A stretch of DNA of 64,000 bases from positions 1-64,000 of the forward strand of contig CACESU010000001.1 in NCBI GenBank assembly GCA_902562285.1, written 5' to 3'. Positions 43,780 through 54,195 of the stretch are shown here, piece after piece. The position numbers were made by a program, and so were the translations under genes. The first letter of the stretch is position 1, and each line of letters opens with the position of its first letter. The notes beneath the pieces are model-generated. The model did no database searches and was not told where the DNA came from. It saw only the letters and a program-made list of their open reading frames with translations. Origin of the DNA: an uncultured Alphaproteobacteria bacterium (lineage in GTDB: Bacteria > Pseudomonadota > Alphaproteobacteria > Rhodobacterales > Rhodobacteraceae).

Positions 43780-44039
43780 AAACTCAAAGATTTTATAATC
43801 AACTTAATTTTTACTTCATCAATCTGGATCTTTGACTTACAGTTGTTAAAAAAAGCATTTAATCTCCAAAAAATAAGAATAAACTTGAAATAAATGATTA
43901 AAAAAATTATTTACAATGTTATATGAGGGAATATTAAGAATTAAAGATTGGGTTTTGAATAAATCATTTTAAAGCATCCAATTTTTTTAATTATGAATTA
44001 ACTCACTTTAATTTCATTAGTAACAATTGGAGTTTATAA

Positions 44040-44798
44040 ATGTCAAATGAAGCTGTTTACCCTTCTTTAAACAACAAGGTAGTAGTAATAACTGGCGGAG
44101 GTTCTGGAATAGGAGAGTCTATTACTCGCTCCTTCATCAAACAGGGTGCTAAAGTTGCTTTTTTAGATTTTAATGAGAAAGATTCCATAAAGTTAATTAA
44201 TGATTTAAATACTGATAACTTACATTTTGAATTTTGTGATTTAAGAGATATTGAACAACTAAAAAATTCTATTAAAAAAACAAGTTCTAAATTTGGACCA
44301 ATTCAGATTCTTGTTAATAATGCTGCAAGAGATGATAGGCATAGTCTGCAAAGTGTAACTTCAGAATATTTTGATGAGAGAATTGCTACTAATTTAAAAC
44401 ATCAATTATTCGCCTCTCAAGCAGTTGTGAGTGATATGGAAAAAAATGGTGGTGGCGCTATCATAAATATGGGATCCACAAGTTGGATGATAGGTCAGGG
44501 AGGAATGCCATGTTATACAACTGCAAAATCTGCAATACAAGGTTTAACGAGAGGGTTAGCAAGAGATTTGGGTCCAAAAAATATACGTGTTAACTGTGTT
44601 GTTCCTGGATGGATAATGACAGAAAGACAAGTAGATATGTGGTTAACTCCAGAAAGTGAAAAAGAACTTATGGATCGTCAATGCATTAAGCGTAAGTTAT
44701 TTCCTAAAGATATAGCAAGATTTGTTCTTTTTATGGCATCTGACGAAGCATCAGCGTGTTCTAACCAATCTTTTGTAGTTGATGGGGGATGGTTGTAG
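44040..44798 (+). CDS. SDR oxidoreductase, resembles NAD-dependent D-xylose 1-dehydrogenase
   Basis: YPSLNNKVVVITGGGSGIGESI, NNAARDDRHSL, CYTTAKSAIQGLTRGLARDLGPKNIRVNCVVPG. Confidence 0.82.
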   Translation: MSNEAVYPSLNNKVVVITGGGSGIGESITRSFIKQGAKVAFLDFNEKDSIKLINDLNTDNLHFEFCDLRDIEQLKNSIKKTSSKFGPIQILVNNAARDDRHSLQSVTSEYFDERIATNLKHQLFASQAVVSDMEKNGGGAIINMGSTSWMIGQGGMPCYTTAKSAIQGLTRGLARDLGPKNIRVNCVVPGWIMTERQVDMWLTPESEKELMDRQCIKRKLFPKDIARFVLFMASDEASACSNQSFVVDGGWL

Positions 44799-44808
44799 TG
44801 ATTAAATT

Positions 44809-45594
44809 TTACTCTGGTACTGCACCTATAATTTGTTGGTCATAATTAATTATTGCACCTGTAATAATGCCAGATGAAAAACTTAATAAATATGTAACCA
44901 AAGGTGCTAATTTTTTTGGATCCACAAGTTCTCCCATTGGTAATTTTTTTTCGGCTTTTCTGACCCAGTCGTCAGATGCTCCATGAAATTTTTTTTGAAT
45001 TTCGTCTTCTCCTGGTGTATTCATCCAACCAGGGGCAACTACATTTATACGTATCTTGTATTTACGTAATGCTAATGCGGAGTTTTTTGATAATGTTAAA
45101 AGACCCCCTTTGGATGTAGAATATGCAGTTAGAAAACTTTGTCCAACGTATGATGAGGTTGAAGCTATATTAACTATAGATCCAGGTTTTTTATTCTTTT
45201 TCAGCTTTTTAATTAGCCCCTGCATTAAAATGAAAGGTGCTCTTAAATTAATATTCATATGTTGCTCCCATAACTGAATAGAAGTGTTCTCTATACTACC
45301 CCTAGTAGTTACTGCAGCAGAATTAACTAAGCTATTAAGGTCTGGAAAATATTTAATACTTTCCTTAATCAAGTTATGACATTCTTTTACATTTTCTAAG
45401 TCAGTCTTTATATATTTTACTTTAACATTTTTCTTCAAAAGTTTTTGTTCTGCTTGAGTACCTTTTCTTTCATTCCTACCGGCTATAATTATTTCATTAC
45501 AACCGTTTTCAATAAGCTTATTTGCAATTTCAAAGCCTAGACCTTGTGTTCCTCCAGTAATTAAAACTGAATTATTATTATTTTTAATTTTCAT
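44809..45594 (-). CDS. SDR-family oxidoreductase
   Basis: LITGGTQGLGFEIA, YSTSKGGLLTLSKN, INVVAPGWMNT. Confidence 0.9.
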   Translation of the reverse strand: MKIKNNNNSVLITGGTQGLGFEIANKLIENGCNEIIIAGRNERKGTQAEQKLLKKNVKVKYIKTDLENVKECHNLIKESIKYFPDLNSLVNSAAVTTRGSIENTSIQLWEQHMNINLRAPFILMQGLIKKLKKNKKPGSIVNIASTSSYVGQSFLTAYSTSKGGLLTLSKNSALALRKYKIRINVVAPGWMNTPGEDEIQKKFHGASDDWVRKAEKKLPMGELVDPKKLAPLVTYLLSFSSGIITGAIINYDQQIIGAVPE

Positions 45595-45717
45595 TAATAA
45601 CCTGCTTAATCACATAAAAATATACTGAATAAACCAATTATACTGTTGTTACTATAATAGTTTTACAAAAAACTTAGCATAATATATTTTAAAAATAAGA
45701 TATATAAATTTATTTGG

Positions 45718-46887
45718 ATGGATCGGATGCCAATTCTTAATAGGATAGCCAATTTTGCAGAAGAAATGAAACAATGGAGACAAGAACTACATTCAAATCC
45801 TGAATTAAAATTTGATTGTTATGAAACTGCAGAGTTTATAGTTAAGCGTTTGAAAGAGTTTGGTATAAGTGAAATTCATACTGGAATTGCTAAAACGGGA
45901 ATAGTGGCAATCATCAATGGAAAAAAAGAGGGTGAAACAATTGGATTAAGAGCAGACATGGATGCTTTGCCATTACAAGAAATTAAACAGCGTTCATACA
46001 AATCAAAAAAAGATGGTATAATGCATGCTTGTGGTCACGATGGACACATGACTATGTTACTGGGGGCTGCAAAATATCTAAATGAAACCAAAAATTTTTC
46101 TGGTAAGGTAGCTTTAATCTTTCAACCTTCAGAAGAAGATGGAGGGGGTGGCCAGGTGATGTGTGAAGAAGGAATTATGGATACCTTTTCTATAAATCAG
46201 GTATATGGATTACATAATGCACCTGGTTTACCATTAGGTTTTTTTAAAACAAATCCTGGTCCAAATATGGCTGCTGCAGATGATTTTACTATTGAAATAA
46301 AAGGAAAAGGTGGGCATGGAGCAAATCCAGAGGAAACATTTGATCCCATTGCTGCATCTCTTCAAATTGCACAATCCATACAGACAATAAGTTCAAGAAA
46401 CTTATCTGCATTGGATAATGTTGTTATCTCAATCACACAGATACATTCTGGTACAACGCACAATATTATACCTGACAAGGCATTTATCAATGGTACCGTA
46501 AGAACGCTTGATAAAGTTACCCAAAAACTTGTACATGAAAGATTTAAGTCTATTTGTTCCGGCACTGAAATCTCATTTAATTGCGAAATTAATTTAAAAT
46601 ATAATATTGGTTATCCAGTTACTTTTAATCATGAAGAAGAGACAAGATTTTCTGTAGAAGTGGCAACTGAGATATCGGGATCTAGCTTGGTTGAAGGGAA
46701 TGCTCCACCTATCATGGGTTCTGAGGATTTTTCTTATATGCTTTTAGAAAGACCTGGAGCCTACCTACACGTTGGCCAGGGAGATGGCCCAGCCTTACAT
46801 AGTCCAGAATATGATTTTAATGATGAATTATCCCCTATAGGAGCCAGTTTTTTTGTAAAACTGGTTGAAAAAGCTCAGCCTTTGTAA
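45718..46887 (+). CDS. M20-family amidohydrolase/peptidase (HipO-like)
   Basis: RQELHSNPELKFD, GLRADMDALPLQE, MHACGHDGHM, GGHGANPEETFDPI. Confidence 0.94.
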   Translation: MDRMPILNRIANFAEEMKQWRQELHSNPELKFDCYETAEFIVKRLKEFGISEIHTGIAKTGIVAIINGKKEGETIGLRADMDALPLQEIKQRSYKSKKDGIMHACGHDGHMTMLLGAAKYLNETKNFSGKVALIFQPSEEDGGGGQVMCEEGIMDTFSINQVYGLHNAPGLPLGFFKTNPGPNMAAADDFTIEIKGKGGHGANPEETFDPIAASLQIAQSIQTISSRNLSALDNVVISITQIHSGTTHNIIPDKAFINGTVRTLDKVTQKLVHERFKSICSGTEISFNCEINLKYNIGYPVTFNHEEETRFSVEVATEISGSSLVEGNAPPIMGSEDFSYMLLERPGAYLHVGQGDGPALHSPEYDFNDELSPIGASFFVKLVEKAQPL

Positions 46888-46906
46888 GAAAGCAACTTAA
46901 AAAAGA

Positions 46907-47872
46907 GTGAAGACAATTTTTGATAAAGTTTTTAAAATAGCCAAAAACTCCAGGGATAGTAGAAATTTGATTTTAAATTCTATTATTAAAACTCCTTGTT
47001 TGCGAAGTAGATTAAAATTAGATGAGCAAAGAGAGCTTTATTTCAAAGCAGAAAATTTTCAATATACAGGCTCTTTTAAATTAAGAGGAGCTTTGTCAAA
47101 AATAAAAAAAGTCGAGAAAAATACAAAACTAATAACTGCTTCTTCTGGCAACCACGGCATCGCTTGTTCTCATGCTGCAAATGTGACCGGTCATAACCTT
47201 ACTGTTGTTTTGCCAGAAAAAGTTTCTAAATCCAAACTAGAATTAATAAAGGGTTATGGTACTAAAATTATACTAAACCCTGGGGATTCTGGATTAGCTG
47301 AAAAACATGCTAGATCATTAGCTGAAAATGGTGAGTTTGATTATATTTCTCCTTATAATGATGTTGATATTATTGCGGGACAGGGTACGATAGGTTTTGA
47401 ATTACTTGAGCAATTACCCAAAATAGATAATGTTTATATTTCAATGGGGGGTGGAGGTTTAATATCTGGAATAGGTAGTGTTATTAAATATCATTCTCCT
47501 AAAACAAAGATAATTGGAGTAAGTGCTAAAAACTCTGGAGCGCTTTCAGCTAGCTTGAAACTAGGCAAAGTATGTGAAACGACTCATTTAGATACATTTG
47601 CTGATGGTTGTGCGGGAGGTATTGATGAAGATACTCTCACTTTACCACTGGCTAAAGCAGTAATAGATAGTGTCATAGACTGTACAGAAGAACAAATAAT
47701 AGAAGCAATTAAAATCCTTGCTTGGGATGAAAATTTGTTGGTTGAAGGATCTGCTGCTCTTGCACTTGCAGGATTTCTGCAAGATAAAAATTCAGAAAAA
47801 AAACAGGTAAGTTTAGTACTTTTATGTGGTGGAAATTTTGATAAAGATTTATTATTACCTATTTTAAATTAA
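46907..47872 (+). CDS. PLP-dependent threonine/serine (hydroxyamino acid) dehydratase
   Basis: FKAENFQYTGSFKLRGAL, ASSGNHGIACSHAA, SMGGGGLISGIG; GTG start. Confidence 0.9.
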   Translation: MKTIFDKVFKIAKNSRDSRNLILNSIIKTPCLRSRLKLDEQRELYFKAENFQYTGSFKLRGALSKIKKVEKNTKLITASSGNHGIACSHAANVTGHNLTVVLPEKVSKSKLELIKGYGTKIILNPGDSGLAEKHARSLAENGEFDYISPYNDVDIIAGQGTIGFELLEQLPKIDNVYISMGGGGLISGIGSVIKYHSPKTKIIGVSAKNSGALSASLKLGKVCETTHLDTFADGCAGGIDEDTLTLPLAKAVIDSVIDCTEEQIIEAIKILAWDENLLVEGSAALALAGFLQDKNSEKKQVSLVLLCGGNFDKDLLLPILN

Positions 47873-47878
47873 AAGTTT

Positions 47879-48685
47879 TTATTTAATATCATCACTAGTT
47901 CTACCAAAAAAAGTTTTTTGTGCTGATTTAGATAGAGAAATGCCAGGTTTGGAGTTGTAAGCAAAAACAACAAGCATTCGAGTGGTTTCGCCAATAGTTG
48001 GTGTTACTCTGTGCATAGAATTTTTCCCTCGAAATAAAACTAAAGTACCAGGTTGAATATCTAATTTTGTGGGTTGTTTTTTCTGATGAATAATTTCAGA
48101 AACTGAATTATATCCCATATCATTTTTTTCTATATTTCTGGCGTTTTTTACATATTCAAATTCACCTCCAGCTTTGGGTTTTTGAAGTAAAAGCGTAACT
48201 GCAAAATTTGAATTATCAAAATGCCATCCTAGCTCCTGAGTATCACTGGCGTAATGGATGTTGATCGAAGAAAATGGATCTGAATATTCATATATATTTT
48301 TTTCTTTTACAACCTTAGCAAGAAAATTTTTAAATAATGTTGATCCATAGATACTTTTTAGTTTCGAATTTTCTGGGATTTGATCTGTTGTTATGCATCC
48401 TTTTGAAGATACTACTTGGTAATTGAATATATGAGCTGGGGGAAGTTTTTTGTCAATTTCAGTTAAATAAATATTGTGGGTAGACTTTGCATAGTACGCT
48501 TTAAATTGATTTACCTTAGCTTCATTTACTAGTTCTAATAGAGTCTGATTATTAATAAAATTAGGTAGTGTTAATACTCCTTTTTGATCAAGCTCATTTT
48601 CACAACTTCTAATGAATATTTCGTTATCAATTGGATGCTGGTTTAAATTAATTATTTGTTTTAGATCTAGTTCTATATTTGTCAT
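47879..48685 (-). CDS. BesD/HalD-like Fe(II)/2-oxoglutarate enzyme with HxD motif (predicted hydroxylase)
   Basis: LGWHFDNSNFAVTLLLQKPKAGGEFEYV, PGTLVLFRGKNSMHRVTPTIGETTRMLVVFAYN. Confidence 0.8.
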   Translation of the reverse strand: MTNIELDLKQIINLNQHPIDNEIFIRSCENELDQKGVLTLPNFINNQTLLELVNEAKVNQFKAYYAKSTHNIYLTEIDKKLPPAHIFNYQVVSSKGCITTDQIPENSKLKSIYGSTLFKNFLAKVVKEKNIYEYSDPFSSINIHYASDTQELGWHFDNSNFAVTLLLQKPKAGGEFEYVKNARNIEKNDMGYNSVSEIIHQKKQPTKLDIQPGTLVLFRGKNSMHRVTPTIGETTRMLVVFAYNSKPGISLSKSAQKTFFGRTSDDIK

Positions 48686-48830
48686 TTTTTATAGTTGATT
48701 TTTATTGAATATCTTAATTACTTTTAAAATAATAACAAATTTGATTATTTGATAAAAAGCAAGTTAAAATTAGTTAAATGGCTTTTTGTTATTGTTAAGT
48801 GTTCGATATTATGGAGTATATTTAATAAAA

Positions 48831-49922
48831 ATGGATTACAAATTACTTGCTCTTGGTGGTGATGGAATAGGTCCTGAAGTTCTGGAATCTGGTTTATCAA
48901 TATTAGAAGCTATTTCAAAAAAAAATAATTTAAATTTTGAAATATCTTTTGATCTTATAGGTGGAACTTGTTGGGATAAATACGGAACTTTTTGTAGGAA
49001 TTCTACGATTGAAAAAGCTATAGAATCTGATGCTATTCTGGTCGGTGCCGTTGGTGGCCATAAATGGGACGCAATGAAAATTAAAGGAGATCCAGAGGAG
49101 CAGGATGGTTTAATGTGCTTAAGAAAAAAACTAGGAGCATTTTTTGGTATAAGGCCAGCAAAAAACTATAAAAGTCTTCAAAATATTATTCCTTTTAATA
49201 AAGAATATGTACAAAATTCTGAAATAATTATTTTAAGAGAAATGTGTGGGGGGGTGATGTTTTCAAAACCAAGAGGTTTAAAATTTCTAGAAAATGATGA
49301 GCGCTATGGATTTGATACTGCTGGTTATAATGAGTTTGAAATAAGGGAATTTGCTAAATGTGGATTTGAATTAGCAAAAATGTATAATAAAAATATTATT
49401 TCCATCGATAAATCTAATGTAATGGAAAGTTATCGTCTCTGGAGAGATGTAGTTCAAGAGGTATCTAATGATTATAATAATATCAATTTAGAGCATCTTT
49501 ATGCAGATAATTGTGCGTATCAGATGATCATGAATCCAAAAAATTTTGATATCATATTAGCTTGTAATTTTTTAGGTGATATATTTTCAGATCTTGCAGC
49601 TACTATTTCTGGTAGTCTTGGGATGCTACCTTCTGCTTCTCTTTGTGGATCCCCATTAAATAAAACAAAAGGTATTTATGAACCTGTACATGGAACAGCT
49701 CCTGAGTTAGTTGGAACTGGAACGGCCAATCCGATTGGTATGATTTTGAGCATTTCAATGATGTTAAAGTTTTCATTTGGGCTAGAGGAAATCTCAAAAA
49801 AGATAGAATTAGCAATAGATAAAACACTTCAGAAGGGATTTCATACAAAAGATCTAAAAGGCAGTTGCTCAACGAATGAAATAACAGATCAGATAGTAAA
49901 AGAATTAAAATTATGCCTATAG
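48831..49922 (+). CDS. LeuB-like beta-hydroxyacid decarboxylating dehydrogenase; start likely ATG 48831 (ORF from 48786)
   Basis: LLALGGDGIGPEV, LREMCGGVMFSKPRG, IYEPVHGTAPELVGTGTANPIGMILS. Confidence 0.88.
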   Translation: MDYKLLALGGDGIGPEVLESGLSILEAISKKNNLNFEISFDLIGGTCWDKYGTFCRNSTIEKAIESDAILVGAVGGHKWDAMKIKGDPEEQDGLMCLRKKLGAFFGIRPAKNYKSLQNIIPFNKEYVQNSEIIILREMCGGVMFSKPRGLKFLENDERYGFDTAGYNEFEIREFAKCGFELAKMYNKNIISIDKSNVMESYRLWRDVVQEVSNDYNNINLEHLYADNCAYQMIMNPKNFDIILACNFLGDIFSDLAATISGSLGMLPSASLCGSPLNKTKGIYEPVHGTAPELVGTGTANPIGMILSISMMLKFSFGLEEISKKIELAIDKTLQKGFHTKDLKGSCSTNEITDQIVKELKLCL

Positions 49923-51577
49923 AATTTGATTATATAATCGCAGGTGGAGGATCTGCTGGATGTGTATTAGCTTCACGATTAGCAAGCAACTCTAATGATA
50001 GTATATGTTTAATTGAGGCAGGAGGAAAAGGTAAAAATCTTTTTATTAAAATGCCTGCTGGTAATGGATTTATTTTTGGAAATCCTAAATTTGATTGGGG
50101 ATATCAATCAGTAAAACAAACCCAATTAAATAATAGAAAAATTTATTTTCCTAGAGGCAAAGCTTTGGGTGGAAGTTCTATAGTTAATGGTATGATTTAT
50201 ATCAGAGGAGTTCCACAAGATTATGATAATTGGAGACAAATGGGTCTTGATGGCTGGGGATACTCAGATTTATTACCTTACTTTAAATATTCTGAAGGAT
50301 CTATAAATCGAAAAAATAAGTTTCACGGAAATCAAGGGCCATTAAAAGTTGAACCAGCTAGAAACTTTTCAGAACTAGATAAGGCTTTTATTAAAGCTTC
50401 AGTTGAGTCAGGCCATGAATTATTGGATGATTTCAATGCAGATAAAAGATCAGGGGTTTCAAGGGTAGATAGTACAACCTATCGTGGTGTGAGGCAATCT
50501 TCAGCAATTGCTTATTTAAAAAAAAATCCAAAAAATTTAAAAATTTTTACTAATACAAGAGTAAGCAGAATTTTATTTAAAAAAAATAAGGCAATTGGTA
50601 TTGAAACTATAGATGGAAGAAAAATCTATGCAGGGAAAGAAGTTATCATATCACAGGGTGCATTTGGAACACCACAATTGCTTATGTTATCTGGTATAGG
50701 TGATGCAAAACATTTGATGTCACATGATATCAAACCCCTTATTGATTTACCTGGAGTTGGACAAAATCTAGCTGACCATTTGGATGTATCTATTCAATAC
50801 GGTTCAGATAGAATGGATTTAAGCACTGCAAGATATCAGAGGATTGATCGTGCTGCGGTTTTGATGGGGCAATGGCTTTTAAATGGAAGTGGACCTGGTG
50901 GAGGTTCTTTATTTTCAACTATGCTTTTCCATTCATTTAATGATCCAAATTACCCTGAGTTACAAATTTACATGACCCCAATGAATATTGATGAAAACTT
51001 AAGTGATGGAGAAAGTGAAAGTGCATCAATCTTTCAATCTTTAGGAAGAAAATTATTGGTGAGAGGAAAAAAAGTGGCAAAACCCGGGGTTCAAATTGAT
51101 ATTAATCTTGAAAGACCAAGATCATTAGGCAGGGTAAGTTTATATAGTTCAAATCCTTCTGATTACCCTAAAATAGATCCTAACTATTTAAGTAACAAAA
51201 AAGATTTAGATGATCTTGTTGAGGGTGTTAAAGAAGTAAGAAAAATTATGTCAGATCCTAATATAAGTAAATATCTAAATGGAGAAAAGGGATATTGGAA
51301 AAATATAAGTACAGATGAAGAAATTATATCTGCGATAAGAAATACGGCTTACACTGGGCATCATCCTTGTTCTACAGCAAAAATGGGTAACGAAAATGAT
51401 ATTAATTCTGTTGTAGATAAGGACTTGAAAGTATTTGGTATTGAAGGTTTAAGGATTTGTGATGCGTCTGCTATGCCTTCACAAATTACAGGTAATTTAT
51501 ATGCGACTGTATTAGCAATGGCAGAAAAAGCATCAGACATAATTCTAAAAAAAGAAATTAAAAAACCAGAGTTTTGA
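49913..51577 (+). CDS. GMC-family oxidoreductase (choline/alcohol dehydrogenase type)
   Basis: DYIIAGGGSAGCVLASRLA, PRGKALGGSSIVNGMIYIRG, GHHPCSTAKMG. Confidence 0.94.
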   Translation: MPIEFDYIIAGGGSAGCVLASRLASNSNDSICLIEAGGKGKNLFIKMPAGNGFIFGNPKFDWGYQSVKQTQLNNRKIYFPRGKALGGSSIVNGMIYIRGVPQDYDNWRQMGLDGWGYSDLLPYFKYSEGSINRKNKFHGNQGPLKVEPARNFSELDKAFIKASVESGHELLDDFNADKRSGVSRVDSTTYRGVRQSSAIAYLKKNPKNLKIFTNTRVSRILFKKNKAIGIETIDGRKIYAGKEVIISQGAFGTPQLLMLSGIGDAKHLMSHDIKPLIDLPGVGQNLADHLDVSIQYGSDRMDLSTARYQRIDRAAVLMGQWLLNGSGPGGGSLFSTMLFHSFNDPNYPELQIYMTPMNIDENLSDGESESASIFQSLGRKLLVRGKKVAKPGVQIDINLERPRSLGRVSLYSSNPSDYPKIDPNYLSNKKDLDDLVEGVKEVRKIMSDPNISKYLNGEKGYWKNISTDEEIISAIRNTAYTGHHPCSTAKMGNENDINSVVDKDLKVFGIEGLRICDASAMPSQITGNLYATVLAMAEKASDIILKKEIKKPEF

Positions 51578-51596
51578 ATCAATAGGATAAAATTAA

Positions 51597-53078
51597 ATGA
51601 CAGAATTAAAAAAATTTAATTATTTTGTAAATAATGAATGGAAAAAACCAGTATCAAAAGAATATTTTCAAAGTGAAAATCCTGCTACAGGACGTCCTTG
51701 GGCATTAGTTCCAGATTGTAGTCAAGAAGATATAGATTTAGCAGTGAAAGCAGCAAAAAATGCTTTTTATTATGGACCTTGGGGTAAAATGATGCCAGCT
51801 GAAAGAGGTAGGTGCCTAAGAGAAATTGGAGATGTAATCTCAAAAAATGCTGAACGTATTGGAAAAGTTGAAACAACTGATAATGGGAAGCTTCCAAAAA
51901 ATATTACGCCAAGTTTGCAGAAAAATTCATGGCAAGTTGATAGCTGGAATTATTATTCAGGTATGTGTGATAAATTTGAAGGTAGTCTTATTCCTGCGGA
52001 AGTTCCTAATATTCATAATTATTTACAATGGGAACCTTTTGGAGTTGTTGCTCAAATACTTCCTTGGAACTCTCCTATTGGAACACTAATTTGGAAATTA
52101 GCACCTTGTTTAGCAGCAGGTAATACAGTTGTTCTCAAACCCTCAGAGTTTGCAAGTTGTTCAACTTTGGAATTAATGGATGTTTTATTGGAAGCTAATT
52201 TACCACCTGGAGTTATAAATGTGGTAACTGGTTTTGGCAACAAAATTGTTGAACCTTTAGTTGATCATGAAGATGTTAGAATGGTATCTTTTACAGGTGG
52301 TACCAATGGAGGTCGTATAGTTGCAGGAATTGCTGCAAAAAGTGCTAAACCAACAGTAATGGAACTAGGAGGTAAATCTCCACAAATTGTACTCCCTGAT
52401 TGTGATTTAGAACTTGCGGTTAATGGTATTATTTCAGGAATTTTTCCTGCTGCGGGACAAAGTTGTATTTCTGGATCTAGATTATTGATTCATGAGAATG
52501 TTATTGAAGAATTTACTAATTTGTTAGTTGAAGCTGTTAAAGATGCAAAAGTTGGGAATCCGAACGATCCTTTAACACATGTAGGGCCGATTGCTCATAA
52601 ACTACACTACGAAAATATTTTAAAAAAAATTGAAAAAGCAATTAATGATGGACACCAATTAATATTAGATGGAAGAGCTAAATCAAAGTCTGAAGGATAC
52701 TATATAGGCCCAACTATTTTTAAGAACGTTCCAAATGAAACTGATTTATCTCAAAATGAAGTGTTCGGTCCTGTAGTTTCTACACAATCATGGGTAGAAG
52801 AAGAAGAAGTCATTAACATTGCAAATGATACTATTTACGGGCTTGCGGCTGGTATCTGGTCAAAAGATGTTGCAAAAGCAATGAGGATAGCAAATAGAAT
52901 TGAAGCAGGAACAGTTTACATTAATAATTACTTTAATGCTTCTACTCAAAGCCCAGTTGGTGGATTTAAACAATCTGGTTATGGTCGCGAAAATGGTTGG
53001 GAAGGTATGAGATGTTTCATGCAAACAAAATCTGTTTGGTTATCAACAAGTCCTTCTGAAAACAACCCATTTGTATAA
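51597..53078 (+). CDS. NAD(P)-dependent aldehyde dehydrogenase
   Basis: ILPWNSPIGTLIWKLAPCLAAGNTVVLKPSE, VMELGGKSPQIV, AAGQSCISGSRL. Confidence 0.95.
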   Translation: MTELKKFNYFVNNEWKKPVSKEYFQSENPATGRPWALVPDCSQEDIDLAVKAAKNAFYYGPWGKMMPAERGRCLREIGDVISKNAERIGKVETTDNGKLPKNITPSLQKNSWQVDSWNYYSGMCDKFEGSLIPAEVPNIHNYLQWEPFGVVAQILPWNSPIGTLIWKLAPCLAAGNTVVLKPSEFASCSTLELMDVLLEANLPPGVINVVTGFGNKIVEPLVDHEDVRMVSFTGGTNGGRIVAGIAAKSAKPTVMELGGKSPQIVLPDCDLELAVNGIISGIFPAAGQSCISGSRLLIHENVIEEFTNLLVEAVKDAKVGNPNDPLTHVGPIAHKLHYENILKKIEKAINDGHQLILDGRAKSKSEGYYIGPTIFKNVPNETDLSQNEVFGPVVSTQSWVEEEEVINIANDTIYGLAAGIWSKDVAKAMRIANRIEAGTVYINNYFNASTQSPVGGFKQSGYGRENGWEGMRCFMQTKSVWLSTSPSENNPFV

Positions 53079-53131
53079 TAATATGAGAATAATATTTCTT
53101 TAGATTTAAGTTATAATTATAAGGAAAATTT

Positions 53132-54184
53132 TTGACTACAATTTCAAAAATCGATTTAAAAGACAATAGAGTTGTTTTATCAGTATCTAAAGTTGATAAT
53201 TTATTAAAAAGAATATTTATATCGTTAGGTTGCTCAAGCAAAAAATCTTCTGAAATATCCGAGCACCTAATTGACGCAAGTTTGTGTGGTGTTGAAAGCC
53301 ATGGGGTATTTCGTGTTTTGCAATATGTAGGATGGTATAAAAAAGGATACTTATCCACTTCTGCAAAACCTGAGCTTAAAAAACTTTCACCAAATACATT
53401 TGAAATTGACGGCGGTGGTGGTTTAGGTATTCCAGTTATGAATTTTGCATTTAAAAAAGCAATCTCTAATTCAAAAAAAAACAGTATTTCTGCTATAGCA
53501 ATTAAAAATGTTGGGCATACAGGTCGACTTGGTTTTTATGCAGATTATGCTGCTGAAAAAGGTTTGATGACTATTCTAATAAGTGGAGGAAATAGAAAAG
53601 AATGGTCTCAAGTAGCTCCATACGGAGGGATTGAAGGAAAATTACCAACAAATCCATGGTGTATAGGTTTTCCCGGTGGACTGAATGGTCCAGTTATACT
53701 TGACTTTGCCACCTCAAAGATCGCTGGAGGATTGATATATGCTGCAAAGTCAGCTGGCGGATTATTACCAGAAGGATGTATAATTGATAAAAAAGGAAAT
53801 TTAACTAGAAATCCAGATCACTATTTTGATGGTGGAGCGATCTTGCCATTTGGAAAACATAAAGGCTTTGGACTTTCACTTATAGCACAACTTATTGCTG
53901 AAAGTATGTTGGGTAAAGTTAAAAAAGAGGCAAACTGGCTACTTATAACCATAAAGACAAGTATATATAATACAGATAATCAATTGAAAGAATTAGCAAG
54001 TGAAATTTTATCAGATGTAATAAATTGTAAAACTGCAACTGGTTTTAGGAGTATTCAAATTCCAGGGGAACTTGAGAGAGAAAATAAGAAAAAATCAAAT
54101 AATAAAATTTATTTACCCAAAAAAACATGGGATCAAATACTTACGATTTTGCCAAATATAACTAAAAATAAAAACCCTAATTGA
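53132..54184 (+). CDS. Malate/L-lactate dehydrogenase (Ldh2) family oxidoreductase
   Basis: GVESHGVFRVLQYVGWYKKGYL, NVGHTGRLGFYADYAAEKGLM, DFATSKIAGG; TTG start. Confidence 0.88.
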   Translation: MTTISKIDLKDNRVVLSVSKVDNLLKRIFISLGCSSKKSSEISEHLIDASLCGVESHGVFRVLQYVGWYKKGYLSTSAKPELKKLSPNTFEIDGGGGLGIPVMNFAFKKAISNSKKNSISAIAIKNVGHTGRLGFYADYAAEKGLMTILISGGNRKEWSQVAPYGGIEGKLPTNPWCIGFPGGLNGPVILDFATSKIAGGLIYAAKSAGGLLPEGCIIDKKGNLTRNPDHYFDGGAILPFGKHKGFGLSLIAQLIAESMLGKVKKEANWLLITIKTSIYNTDNQLKELASEILSDVINCKTATGFRSIQIPGELERENKKKSNNKIYLPKKTWDQILTILPNITKNKNPN

Positions 54185-54195
54185 TAACTTCTGCA

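Noticed and set aside
43780-44039. 260-bp intergenic region as a possible ncRNA or tRNA site
   Set aside because: No tRNA cloverleaf, GC-enriched core or strong hairpin could be read by eye.
51847-52089. 80-aa plus-strand ORF inside the aldehyde dehydrogenase
   Set aside because: Alternate frame of a well-supported gene; hydrophobic shadow translation.
53017-53358. 113-aa minus-strand ORF at the ALDH/Ldh2 junction
   Set aside because: Antisense to Ldh2 start with canonical N-terminal motif on the plus strand; nothing supports it.
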